Positions 54,166-62,452 are shown, counted from the first letter of the stretch. The stretch: 64,000 bases of DNA from Thiosymbion sp942492625 (GCA_942492625.1 CALOFM010000048.1:1-64000); one strand, 5' to 3'. Numbers and translations are program-made. The notes: a model not told the origin generated them from the letters alone.

Positions 54166-57100
54166 CTAGCTCTTTCGCTTTACGACGAACTGCGGACTTC
54201 CGTAGTGGATATAGTCGGCCCAATCCACGGACGGCATGGCGCGGAGCGTCATTCTACCGCTCTGCAGGGCCTCACCGACCGACTTGCCTTCCATGATTAC
54301 CTGGTAGAAGGTCTCCGCGAACTTGGTTGCGGACGCGTCGCCGACCGGCCAGTAGGTGCCGATGTAATTGCCAACGCCCGCCCGCAGCAGTGCCTCAGCG
54401 AGGCCCACGTTGGTCTCCAGGCGCTTGGCGGTCGCCTCACCATCCGCGCGTTCCGGGGCCGACCGCACGCGCGCAGCCTCGCAGGCGTTGAAAAACACCA
54501 GCGACGGCAGCATTTCCAGGTTCGCCAAGTCGAGACCGGAAAGCACTTGCCTTCCGTAGCAAATGATGCCGCTGCGCGAGCGGTTGTGGGGATCGAAGAA
54601 GGCGTGGCCGGCATAGTGAACGACGTCGAACTCGCCCGAGCGGAAGGCCGCGCGCACGGCGCTCCAGGTAGCTTGGCTGCGTCCCAGTTTGGTGATGCGG
54701 ATCCGGGGGTCTTCGGACAGGATGCGTTCGACGCGCGCTCCCTCCGCATCGGCACCGTCCAGGTCCTCGGTTGGATTCACCACCAGCAGCAGCTTGAGCT
54801 CGGAGGAGAGACGACGTTCCTCGAGCCACTTGGCGACGGACAGGTCTTCGGCCTCGTACTTGCGGCTCAGCCCCGCGCCGTCGGATAGATAATGGCCATC
54901 GGCATAGACCGACTCCCAGGGAATACGCGACGTACGAGCATCGTGAATGACAACCAGGCTGCGACCTTCCTTTGTCTCCAGGGCCTTGCGCGCGAGGGGC
55001 GGCAACACGAGACCGCCGAGCTTGGTCCCGAAATCCTGCAGGCTGTCGTGGTTGAAGGCCCTGGTCTCGATGAACTGCAGGCAATCGTTGAGCTGCTTGA
55101 CGTCCACATCAATGGTGTCCGTCACCACTGTCGCTTTGCGACCCGCGGTCAGTACCGAAGCACGCAAGGTAAAGGGCTTGACGAGCTCCGTCGTCGTGGG
55201 CTCGGGCCGCAGATCCAGCATCTCGCGAATGATGAGATAGACAGGATCCCTTGCCGGGCCCGTTGTTCTCGATGAGTCGACAGCGGAAACCGGGGCCGCC
55301 GGAGGGAGCGCGAGGGTCTCGACGGTCGCCTCCAGGGCATCGAACAGACTGGTGGTGGACAGGCGCAGCATCTCCCGGTGCATCTGCTCAAAGCGCTCGC
55401 GGTTGGACTCGCAGAAGGTCACGCCCCGCAGGTATCCCTGCTCATCGCCTTCCCGGATTCCGCGCATGAAGCCCCTGACCAAATTCGCAAGCACGTCCGC
55501 CGTCCCCATACCCGAGCCGGAGCTCATGAGCACCGTCGCGAACTCGTCAATCTTGGTTCGAACCAGGGCGCGGGCGACGTTCTCGGCGGCTATGCGCAAC
55601 ACCTCTTCATTGAAATCGTCGTAGGTACCCAATCCGACGAAGGCCACCATGTCCGCCCCCATGCGGTAGCGGTTCGCCGGCATCATGAAGATCTCTCCGA
55701 CCCTTGCCGAGAACATCCTGCGCTCCGTGAAATCGCTAATGACGCCGTCAAGCTGCAGATCGATCGCGCGCGCCGCGCCTGACGGGGCCACGCCGCTGAA
55801 GAGCCCGAGCACCAGGGCACGAGTATCGACCCGTGTGATGCTGCCGTGGGCGAGACGCAGATCGATTCGCTGTTGCCGCTTGCGACCAATTACGATGGGC
55901 TCGTCACTGATGAGCTTGACCGGCGTGGCGAGCGGAACCGAGGCCGGCCCGGGGCCACGGCTCAGCGGTGCCGCGAACTCTTCCACCAAGTGGCGAAGCT
56001 CGCTTTGACTGACACGCCCGCCCCTGCGGCCGTCGAACGGCTCGGGTGCCAGCTCCGCGGCGTGCGCCTCGCGCAGCATTCCACCGCGACTGGGAGTCCA
56101 GCTCGTGTCTAGCACCTTGGTCCGCCCGGTCTCGAGCAGGTCGATCACCGCCCGTTGGACGTCGCCATTGTTGGGCAGGCTTCCGTGCACCTCTTCCACG
56201 AAATAGGTAGTGACGTTCGCCAGCTGCGCAAATGCGAGGGGAACAGTGCCGTCCCCTTCCAGAGAAAGCCCGTACAAGAACTCGCCCCCTTCCCGCCGCA
56301 CGTTTACGACGGTTTGCTGATTGACGCCCGCGATCAAGATGAAGCGCTCCTGGCCGGGAGCAAGCGCCTCTTGCACTTCGGGTGCCTCGGCCAACTCCTC
56401 GGGGCGCGGCGACATCCCGGTAGGGGGCCAGCTCGCGAGATCGTAGAGGTCTATTCCGGAAAAGACAGACCTTGCCGGCAGCATCTGATAGAGGCCGGTG
56501 AACGTGTTAAACACCTTGTTGACCAGGTCTTCGTGGCTGTTGGAGAGATCGACCGCGGCAACCTTTTTCACCATGGAGTGGGTGCCAGACAGGGCCTGCA
56601 CCGGCGAGAAAGAGCCGTTGTTCGGCGTACCCAACATGATCAGGCGCCGGACGCGCTTGTCGTCCTCCCCGCCACTGTCTGCGAGCCGCTTGAAACCGGC
56701 TCGTGCCACCAGCCCTCCCATGGAGTGACCAACGAGATAAAGACGCTCTCCTGCGCGTGCGGTCTCCTTACGGATACGCTCGGCCAAGTCTTCGCCGAGG
56801 GCCCTGATGTCCTGGCGCCAGTCGTAGGGGTGGAAGTCCGCGTCGAAGCCCGCCACCTTCAATCGAAGCTTGAGCTTGAGATAGGAAAAGAGCAGGACTC
56901 CGAGCGCCTGGATATCGGGCGAGCCGCCATCCAGCGACAGATCGGAGAGACGCCCCGCGACAATATCGACAGGGTCGATCCAAATGGTGTCGTCGAACAG
57001 GAAGCCTTCGGTGCCGAGCTTCGACCCCATGATGCCCGGGAGGATCAATACCCGAGGTCCGCCACGAACGCGGGCTGTCTGCGCACGCAGTGCCAGTGCC

Positions 57101-57336
57101 CGCAGGTCCTCGAGCGCATCTTCGCCGAAATAGGCCTCCAGCAGATCCCGATTCTCACCGCTGATCAGGTCGCGCTCGATCGCCGCGTCACTCAAGGCAT
57201 AACCCGAACGTCTCTCCGCCCGCTCCTGCGGGGCCGGACCCGTCGATTCGGCGGCTGCAGTGTTCTGCGCAGGTGCCGCTGGTTGGACGTCGGGCTTCTT
57301 GGAGCTGGAACGCGAGGGGGTCTTCTTCTTGGCCAT
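54166..57336 (-). CDS. LCAT-like lipase - M17 N-terminal domain - CHAT protease fusion
   Basis: 1,056 residues from ATG 57334-57336, preceded by AAGGAG. After a Lys/Ser/Pro-rich unstructured lead (1-45), residues about 90-460 are an alpha/beta-hydrolase of the LCAT/PGAP1 type: VLILPGIMGSKLG oxyanion region, YLVGHSMGGLVARAG (Ser205 nucleophile), and late EGDGTVPLAFAQ and EEVHGSLPNN (Asp and His). Residues about 560-720 match the N-terminal macro-like domain of leucine aminopeptidase (RALVLGLFSGV...GAARAIDLQLDGVISDFTER, FVGLGTYDDFNEEVLRIAAE). Residues about 800-1,056 are a CHAT (caspase-like) domain with HYAGHAFF (His911) and FFNACEAA (Cys952). No signal peptide or membrane segment. CHAT proteases often activate partner effectors in self-killing or defence; here a lipase effector and protease are one chain. 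Function inferred only. Confidence 0.85.
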   Translation of the reverse strand: MAKKKTPSRSSSKKPDVQPAAPAQNTAAAESTGPAPQERAERRSGYALSDAAIERDLISGENRDLLEAYFGEDALEDLRALALRAQTARVRGGPRVLILPGIMGSKLGTEGFLFDDTIWIDPVDIVAGRLSDLSLDGGSPDIQALGVLLFSYLKLKLRLKVAGFDADFHPYDWRQDIRALGEDLAERIRKETARAGERLYLVGHSMGGLVARAGFKRLADSGGEDDKRVRRLIMLGTPNNGSFSPVQALSGTHSMVKKVAAVDLSNSHEDLVNKVFNTFTGLYQMLPARSVFSGIDLYDLASWPPTGMSPRPEELAEAPEVQEALAPGQERFILIAGVNQQTVVNVRREGGEFLYGLSLEGDGTVPLAFAQLANVTTYFVEEVHGSLPNNGDVQRAVIDLLETGRTKVLDTSWTPSRGGMLREAHAAELAPEPFDGRRGGRVSQSELRHLVEEFAAPLSRGPGPASVPLATPVKLISDEPIVIGRKRQQRIDLRLAHGSITRVDTRALVLGLFSGVAPSGAARAIDLQLDGVISDFTERRMFSARVGEIFMMPANRYRMGADMVAFVGLGTYDDFNEEVLRIAAENVARALVRTKIDEFATVLMSSGSGMGTADVLANLVRGFMRGIREGDEQGYLRGVTFCESNRERFEQMHREMLRLSTTSLFDALEATVETLALPPAAPVSAVDSSRTTGPARDPVYLIIREMLDLRPEPTTTELVKPFTLRASVLTAGRKATVVTDTIDVDVKQLNDCLQFIETRAFNHDSLQDFGTKLGGLVLPPLARKALETKEGRSLVVIHDARTSRIPWESVYADGHYLSDGAGLSRKYEAEDLSVAKWLEERRLSSELKLLLVVNPTEDLDGADAEGARVERILSEDPRIRITKLGRSQATWSAVRAAFRSGEFDVVHYAGHAFFDPHNRSRSGIICYGRQVLSGLDLANLEMLPSLVFFNACEAARVRSAPERADGEATAKRLETNVGLAEALLRAGVGNYIGTYWPVGDASATKFAETFYQVIMEGKSVGEALQSGRMTLRAMPSVDWADYIHYGSPQFVVKRKS

Positions 57337-57508
57337 GATATGCTCCTTGTCGGATCCGCTTCGTTGCCGGGAGGCTGACCAGACGTGTCGGGTGGATGGT
57401 CTTCTATCGAGGGAATCGACCGCGTCTAAGTGTAGCCTAACCCGATGACATTTCCCGGACTCACCAGCTCGCCTGAACCGCCCCCAGCATCGGAGAGGAC
57501 CCGCTTTC

Positions 57509-57919
57509 TCAGCGCAGCCCGGGGCGAAGTATTTCCCGCTGAATCCGCATTTCCAGACGTTGGCGCTCGAGCTCGCGCCGGGCCTTGAGCTCACGCGGCT
57601 TCGCCACCGGCCGCTGCACCTCGAACCGCCGCCGGTGCCGCTCGCTGATTCGGGACTGGCGCTGCCGAAGCTCAAGCTCACGCGCCCTGCCCAATTGGCG
57701 CTGCTCGAGCCTATCGAGCTTGGACGCCGCTCTCGGCGCCAAGGGCTCGACGCCCTCGCGGAAGGTTTTCTGATCATGCTTCAGCTGGAGCCAGTCTTCC
57801 GCCTGCAGCCTCTCCTGCCGCCCAAAGCCCCCAGGGTCCGCAGCCTCCGAATTGGCCATCGGCAACAACAAGACGGGGAGCAACGCCAGGATGGGCGTTC
57901 CGGAATGAGGCCGGCGCAC
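57509..57919 (-). CDS. secreted arginine-rich coiled-coil protein, unknown
   Basis: From GTG 57917-57919 the frame reads VRRPHSGTPILALLPVLLLP, then MANSEA, a signal peptide. A mature part of about 110 residues follows, with long charged helices rich in Arg, Glu, Gln and Leu (LDRLEQRQLGRARELELRQR...). The same frame is open back to GTG 58054, which would add 45 residues without homology and overlap the sigma-54 promoter described next. No family recognised. 173 bases upstream of, and codirectional with, the CHAT fusion gene. Confidence 0.5.
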   Translation of the reverse strand: MRRPHSGTPILALLPVLLLPMANSEAADPGGFGRQERLQAEDWLQLKHDQKTFREGVEPLAPRAASKLDRLEQRQLGRARELELRQRQSRISERHRRRFEVQRPVAKPRELKARRELERQRLEMRIQREILRPGLR

Positions 57920-58047
57920 AACATTGGTGCAGGATCTGCGCAGATACCCATCAGTGGTGCGGAACCAATTCGAGGACCCTGGCTCACCGAATCTGCGAAA
58001 GAACTTCAACATTTTGATTTGACGCATTTTTTCTGCATCCGGCGAAC

Positions 58048-58065
58048 TTGGCACGGAGTCTGCCT
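58048..58065 (+). promoter_or_regulatory. sigma-54 promoter
   Basis: TTGGCACGGAGTCTGCCT matches the -24 element TTGGCACGR perfectly and the -12 element (CTGC for TTGC) with exact spacing (GG 50-51, GC 62-63). Predicted start near 58075. No plus-strand protein gene follows; instead a short hairpin-rich stretch and a terminator. Confidence 0.75.
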
Positions 58066-58074
58066 ATAACACAG

Positions 58075-58158
58075 TGAGACGGAAACCCCCTCTCCGGTAT
58101 CCGTTCTCTGACCTCCTCAGTGGTTACATAGCCCCGCTCCTTTGCGGGGCTTTTTTTT
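58075..58158 (+). ncRNA. candidate sigma-54-dependent small RNA with anti-SD-like hairpin loops
   Basis: About 84 nt between the sigma-54 promoter and a rho-independent terminator, in an intergenic region where no plus-strand gene lies nearby. Three hairpins can be drawn. Hairpin 1 (76-87 with 96-108 of 58,0xx/58,1xx) has loop CCCUCUCC. Hairpin 2, CUGA-CCUCC-UCAG (58108-58120), has a perfect anti-Shine-Dalgarno loop. Hairpin 3 is the terminator GCCCCGC-UCCUUU-GCGGGGC. All three loops are C/U-rich and complementary to purine-rich ribosome-binding sites, the design of several trans-acting sRNAs. It belongs to no family I recognise. Confidence 0.65.
58130..58158 (+). terminator. rho-independent terminator of the candidate sRNA
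   Basis: AGCCCCGC-TCCTTT-GCGGGGCT with eight T; its T run reaches the 3' end of the convergent osmC-type gene. No T run exists on the minus strand, so it serves plus-strand transcription. Confidence 0.92.
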
Positions 58159-58555
58159 AGTCCAGAATCTCAGTCGCAAATTCCGGGGCGTTCTGAATGT
58201 GCTTCTTGACGGCGCACAAATCCATCGCTCTGACGATGCCCGAAAGGTACTTCGGAGGAAAGTCGGCGGGGAGCCCGAGCTGGAGCCGCGCCTTGGCGCG
58301 TGTTGCCTTCTTGTCGCCGGATTCCCACAGCATGGAAAGCCGCAGCCCCTCGGTTGAGATCCCCCTGGACTGGCAGAAATTGAGCGCGTAGATTCCGGCG
58401 CAGGCTACCATCGACGCCAGAAACAGGTCGAACGGCTCGGGCGCACCGGCTTCGCCCCCGGCCTTTGCCGATTGATCCGTGAGAATCTCGTGCTCGCGGA
58501 TGCGAACATCCACCCGCTTTCCGCCGGGAAAGAGAACGTCGAGTCGTTCACTCAT
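58157..58555 (-). CDS. OsmC-family (YhfA-like) protein
   Basis: 132 residues. OsmC fold with the two redox cysteines in place: FLASMVACAGIYALNFCQSR (first Cys) and GIVRAMDLCAVKKHIQNAPE (second Cys). Members reduce organic or lipid hydroperoxides, though YhfA-type proteins are less well studied. Starts at ATG 58553-58555, divergent from the tandem nitroreductase gene; its 3' end abuts the sRNA terminator. Confidence 0.9.
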   Translation of the reverse strand: MSERLDVLFPGGKRVDVRIREHEILTDQSAKAGGEAGAPEPFDLFLASMVACAGIYALNFCQSRGISTEGLRLSMLWESGDKKATRAKARLQLGLPADFPPKYLSGIVRAMDLCAVKKHIQNAPEFATEILD

Positions 58556-58678
58556 GTAATTTCCTCCATACTTTCGGATCGACTACGTGAAAACGCACGC
58601 CAAATGGCGCACACACCCGGACTATCAATAACCACCGGGGTCGGGCCGCCAACAGTACCAAAGCTCGAGCAAACCCTC

Positions 58679-60322
58679 ATGTCCGAATCACAGAGCGCCC
58701 ACGATTCCCGCGCCTTGGTGCGCGCCTACCACGAGCAGAGCAAGCACCGCTTCGACGTTTACGCCCCGGGACCCGCCAGCCTCGATTGGGACGCCCAGCC
58801 GAATCCCTTTCGCCGATTCGCCGAGTGCAAGAGGATCGAGCTGCCACTTTCCGCGGACCGCATCAAGCTGCCGTTCTCCGCCCTCACCGCGACTCCTCAC
58901 GAATCGGTCCGGCCGCTGACCGCCCACAGCATCGGCAATCTCCTCGAGCTCAGCCTGGCGATCAGCGCCTGGAAATCCATGGGACCGGCTCGCTGGGCGG
59001 TACGTTGTAATCCCTCCAGTGGAAACCTGCACCCGGTCGAGGCCTATCTGGCGTTGCCCGCGACAGAGCTGGGGCCCGCAGGTATCTATCACTACGAAAG
59101 CCTGGAGCACGTCGTGGAGCTGCGTTGCGCGCTCAACGCCGACTTGTCGGCAAGACTGGCCGCCCTCCTCCCCGCTGGCTGCCTGCTGGTGGGACTGAGC
59201 CTGATACCCTGGCGAGAAGCCTGGAAGTATGGTGTACGGGCCTGGCGCTATTGCCGGCTCGACCTCGGACACGCCATCGGCGCACTCGGCTATGCCGCCG
59301 CCTGTAACGGCTGGAAGATGCGGGAGCTGCCCGGCTGGTCCTCCGCACAAATCGCGCAGCTGCTCGGATTGAACCGGGGAGATGACTTCCAGTCAGAGGA
59401 GCCGGAATACCCCGCCGCACTCCTGATGCTCGGATCGAGACCGTCCGCGCCCGCACCCGGTGACGACCTGCTCCGGGACCTCAGCCGCCAGGACTGGCGG
59501 GGCAAGGCAAACCGGTTAGACCCGCGCCATCTGTACCGCTGGGATGCGGTGGACGACATGGCGCGCCGGGGCGATCCAGCAGTGAGATCGGCACTCCGTG
59601 CAGAGAAGCTCCCACGGCTACCGAGCGCGCCGACAGATCCGCCCGCGGTCGACGTCATCCGGCAACGCCGCAGCGCCCGAGACTTCAATCCCGCCCGCAG
59701 CATCGACAAAGGCATGTTTTACCGTCTCCTCGACGGCTGCCGTCCACGCCCGGGCACACCCCCATGGGACCTGAATCAGGGCCGAAGCCGGCTCCACCTG
59801 CTCCTGTTCGTGCACCGAGTCGACGGACTCACGCCCGGTCTCTACCTGCTCGGCGCCCACAGGGATGTGGCAGAAGACCTGCGGGGGAAAATGCGCCCGG
59901 AATTCACCTGGGACCATCCGGACGACTGCCCGGAGCACCTGCCCTGCCACCGTCTCATCAGCGCCGATGCGCGCAAGGCCGCCATGCATCTGGGGTGCCA
60001 TCAGCAGATCTGCGGGGACAGTGCCTTTGCGCTGGCCATGCTGGGTGAGCTCGCGACCGCAGTCGAGGCGGACCCGGGCGGTTACGACATGCTTCTCTGC
60101 GAGGCGGGACGCTTGGGCCAAGCCCTGTACCTGAACGCACAGGCCGAGGGAATCGGCTCAAGTGGAATCGGCTGCTTCTTCGATGACCCCATTCACGAGA
60201 TGCTTGGTTTGAAAGACCAGAGTCTGCAGGCCCTATACATGTTTACCGTCGGTCCGGCGTTCGGGGAGAGAGGGATTATCGACGAACCGGCGTATCAGCG
60301 GCATGACCCACCCCCGTCCTGA
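58679..60322 (+). CDS. tandem nitroreductase (SagB/ThcOx-type dehydrogenase)
   Basis: 547 residues from ATG 58679 (MSESQSAHDSRALVRAYHEQ). Two nitroreductase-like FMN domains: the first (about 90-250) has RWAVRCNPSSGNLHPVEAYL and GHAIGALGYAAACNGWKMR; the second (about 320-530) has DVIRQRRSARDFNPARSIDK, AGRLGQALYLNAQAEGIGSS and GIGCFFDD. Such tandem proteins are annotated SagB-like by homology to azoline oxidases, but no precursor peptide or YcaO cyclodehydratase is nearby, so an oxidoreductase role outside peptide modification is likely. Divergent from the OsmC gene. Confidence 0.87.
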   Translation: MSESQSAHDSRALVRAYHEQSKHRFDVYAPGPASLDWDAQPNPFRRFAECKRIELPLSADRIKLPFSALTATPHESVRPLTAHSIGNLLELSLAISAWKSMGPARWAVRCNPSSGNLHPVEAYLALPATELGPAGIYHYESLEHVVELRCALNADLSARLAALLPAGCLLVGLSLIPWREAWKYGVRAWRYCRLDLGHAIGALGYAAACNGWKMRELPGWSSAQIAQLLGLNRGDDFQSEEPEYPAALLMLGSRPSAPAPGDDLLRDLSRQDWRGKANRLDPRHLYRWDAVDDMARRGDPAVRSALRAEKLPRLPSAPTDPPAVDVIRQRRSARDFNPARSIDKGMFYRLLDGCRPRPGTPPWDLNQGRSRLHLLLFVHRVDGLTPGLYLLGAHRDVAEDLRGKMRPEFTWDHPDDCPEHLPCHRLISADARKAAMHLGCHQQICGDSAFALAMLGELATAVEADPGGYDMLLCEAGRLGQALYLNAQAEGIGSSGIGCFFDDPIHEMLGLKDQSLQALYMFTVGPAFGERGIIDEPAYQRHDPPPS

Positions 60323-60671
60323 CTCACAGGCGACCGCCGAGCCCCGACGCGTTGGGGACGGGTGCTGCGGAGCCGGGTCCGAATTCGAAGAAACTCGTTT
60401 GGAGGACGGACGGTAACCGAACACCCAAGTGCGAAACTTGCACTTGGGGGCGTGTACGAGGTGACCGTCGTCACGCTATGATGCACCAGCAACATATCCG
60501 CAGTTAGGCTCGGGCGAGAAAGTCGCCGGCCCGAGGGCGTGCGACCTAGACCGCGCGCCCTACCGTTCTTTCCCATAGCGGCAGGGGAATTCGGGTCTTC
60601 GATGAGAAAGGTCGTTCCGACGCCCAACCGAATCTCAATCTTCTTCTTGCCGATAAACGAGGTCACACTTC
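60323..60671. other. intergenic interval with a perfect 9-bp inverted repeat
   Basis: CCCAAGTGC-GAAACTT-GCACTTGGG (60424-60432 / 60440-60448) is a strong stem-loop 100 bases after the nitroreductase gene. It lacks a T run. It may be a processing/termination structure or a protein-binding site. No gene in the interval. Confidence 0.6.
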
Positions 60672-61001
60672 ATGGAGCTGACAGGCAAGATCGTTGAAAT
60701 CCTGCCGGAGAAATCCGGTAACTCCTCCCGCGGCGAATGGCGTAAGCAAGAATACGTAATCGAGGTCCCCGGCGACTACCCGAAGAAGGTCTGCTTCATG
60801 GCGTGGGGCGATCGCATCGACCAATTCGGGATCCAAGAGGGACAAGAGCTCACCGTATCCATCGACCTGGAGAGCCGCGAGTACAACGGCCGCTGGTACA
60901 CCGACGTGAAGGCCTGGAGAGTCGAGCCGGCGGGTCAACAAGACGCCTCCCGGCAAGCCGAGGATCCACCGCCCTTCGACTCTGACGACCTCCCGTTTTA
61001 G
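60672..61001 (+). CDS. DUF3127 OB-fold protein with SSB-like acidic tail
   Basis: 109 residues from ATG 60672. MELTGKIVEILPEKSGNSSR, WRKQEYVIEVPGDYPKKVCF and YNGRWYTDVKAWRVEP are the strands of a DUF3127 single-strand-binding-like OB fold. After a short Gln/Ala/Pro linker the protein ends FDSDDLPF, closely resembling the SSB C-terminal tip (acidic residues then I/L-P-F) that docks DNA-repair proteins. DUF3127 is best known from Bacteroidetes, so transfer is possible. Single gene, no operon partner. Confidence 0.85.
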   Translation: MELTGKIVEILPEKSGNSSRGEWRKQEYVIEVPGDYPKKVCFMAWGDRIDQFGIQEGQELTVSIDLESREYNGRWYTDVKAWRVEPAGQQDASRQAEDPPPFDSDDLPF

Positions 61002-61143
61002 TCCTTCAACGCACGAGTCGCGGTGAACAGCTTCTGAAATCGCGGCGCGGCGGCCGCTACCTCACCCATTCGGTCCCGCCAAAGCGCTGACCGGCCGGCT
61101 GGGGCCCAAAATGAGGAGGGAAGGGAAGGGGTTAACGCGCCTT

Positions 61144-61368
61144 TCAGGCGGCAGCAGGGTGGAATTCAGTCCAGCGTTCGCGGATTGATGAATCCTGAAA
61201 ATGCTCCTTCATTGTCCTCGGATCGACGAAAACATCCATGGGCACGTATTCGTGACCCGCTTTCCGGTCCATCATCTCCAACTCCGCCACGCCTCCGAGG
61301 GAATACAGGTGCCGGTCTATGAGGTCTCGGCTGTTGGAGGCGATGGCGTTCCGCATGCTGTTGGTCAT
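61144..61368 (-). CDS. small conserved-looking hypothetical protein (74 aa)
   Basis: ATG 61366-61368 (MTNSMRNAIASNSRDLIDRH) follows GAGGA at normal distance; a GTG 48 bases earlier would add 16 residues. Sequence continues LYSLGGVAELEMMDRKAGHE and DVFVDPRTMKEHFQ. No domain recognised. An unusually AT-rich stretch upstream (61,450-61,500, with TATATTT and TATACAT) may hold its promoter. Confidence 0.6.
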   Translation of the reverse strand: MTNSMRNAIASNSRDLIDRHLYSLGGVAELEMMDRKAGHEYVPMDVFVDPRTMKEHFQDSSIRERWTEFHPAAA

Positions 61369-61570
61369 GTACAGGTCCTCTTCGATGTTGCTGATCACAC
61401 GAGCTGTAGAGCTCACCGGCTAGAGAGAGCGGTTGGGCCTGCTCTCTAAGATACACAAAATATCAATAAATTACATTATATTTCTAAGTTTATACATGAG
61501 ATAGATTCGAAAGCGTTTCAGATTCTCCGGCTAGTGCGAAAAACCGCCGCGGTTTGCACAGGCAAAGATG

Positions 61571-61608
61571 AAGAAAGAAAACGGGCCTGGACGGTAACGC
61601 CCAGGCCC
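61571..61608 (-). terminator. rho-independent terminator (minus strand)
   Basis: Minus strand GGGCCTGG-(10)-CCAGGCCC followed by GTTTTCTTTCTT; 26 bases after the Gly/Tyr-repeat gene. Confidence 0.85.
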
Positions 61609-61633
61609 CTGTTGCTCCGCGACCGGCGAGCCT

Positions 61634-62452
61634 TTAGTCCTTCTTGCTATCGAACATGTTCATTGGATTGGGCATCTTCTTCATCATGTTCATCGGGTTG
61701 AAACCGCCACCCTTGCCGTCGTCTCCTTCGGGACCATAGTCTGCGGAATCATGACCTTCGGGGGGGCCATATCCCGCGCCGGGACGAGGTCCGCCATAGC
61801 CGCCGGGTCCTCCGGGTCCTGCGCCGTAGCCGCCGGGTCCCGCACCGTAGCCTCCGGGTCCTGCGCCGTAGCCGCCGGGTCCTGCACCGTAGCCGCCAGG
61901 TCCTGCACCGTAGCCGCCAGGTCCTGCACCGTAGCCGCCAGGTCCTGCACCGTAGCCGCCGGGTCCTGGGCCAAAACCACCGGGGCCTCGGGGACCTCCA
62001 CCGTAGCCGCCGGGTCCTCTGGGATCTCCGCCGTAGCCTCCGGGAGGTCCGCCGTAGCCTCCGGGTGGTCCGCCGTAGGCGCCACCCGCTGGCGCATCAG
62101 TCCTTCCGGGAGGCGGCGGCGCGCTGGGCGCGGCAGGTTGCGCTTCGGCACCGGATGGTGCCGCAGACGCGGGCGGCTCGACAGCCGCAGTTGGTGCACC
62201 AGGCGCGGGCGGCGCCTCAGGCAGCCGCCCCTGCTGGGGAGGCGACCCGGGCGGAGGTGCCCCAAATCCGGGACCACCCGGCCCGCCGCCGAAACCGCCC
62301 CCACCTGGAGCCCCCGGACCGAATCCCGGAGCCCCGAATCTCGGCCCTCCCGGCCCCGAAGATCCGCTACCGAAACCCGCGCCCTGAGCCGCGGAGCCCA
62401 AGGCCAATCCAATTACCACAAGAGCGGCAGCCGATCTTGTATGAATGCTCAT
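61634..62452 (-). CDS. secreted Gly/Tyr/Pro-rich repeat protein
   Basis: 272 residues from ATG 62450-62452. Signal peptide (MSIHTRSAAALVVIGLALGS, AAQG). A Gly/Pro-rich first part and a Pro/Ala middle lead to seven near-identical YGAGPGG heptads (encoded by 21-bp repeats at about 61,817-61,966). The charged, Met-rich end is NPMNMMKKMPNPMNMFDSKK. Such low-complexity Gly/Tyr proteins include sulfur-globule envelope proteins of purple sulfur bacteria, which would suit a sulfur-metabolising host, but composition alone cannot prove it. Flanked by its own terminator. Confidence 0.75.
   Translation of the reverse strand: MSIHTRSAAALVVIGLALGSAAQGAGFGSGSSGPGGPRFGAPGFGPGAPGGGGFGGGPGGPGFGAPPPGSPPQQGRLPEAPPAPGAPTAAVEPPASAAPSGAEAQPAAPSAPPPPGRTDAPAGGAYGGPPGGYGGPPGGYGGDPRGPGGYGGGPRGPGGFGPGPGGYGAGPGGYGAGPGGYGAGPGGYGAGPGGYGAGPGGYGAGPGGYGAGPGGPGGYGGPRPGAGYGPPEGHDSADYGPEGDDGKGGGFNPMNMMKKMPNPMNMFDSKKD

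Noticed and set aside
61817..61966. CRISPR or other DNA-level repeat array
   Set aside because: The 21-bp units are in frame and encode the YGAGPGG heptads of a secreted protein.
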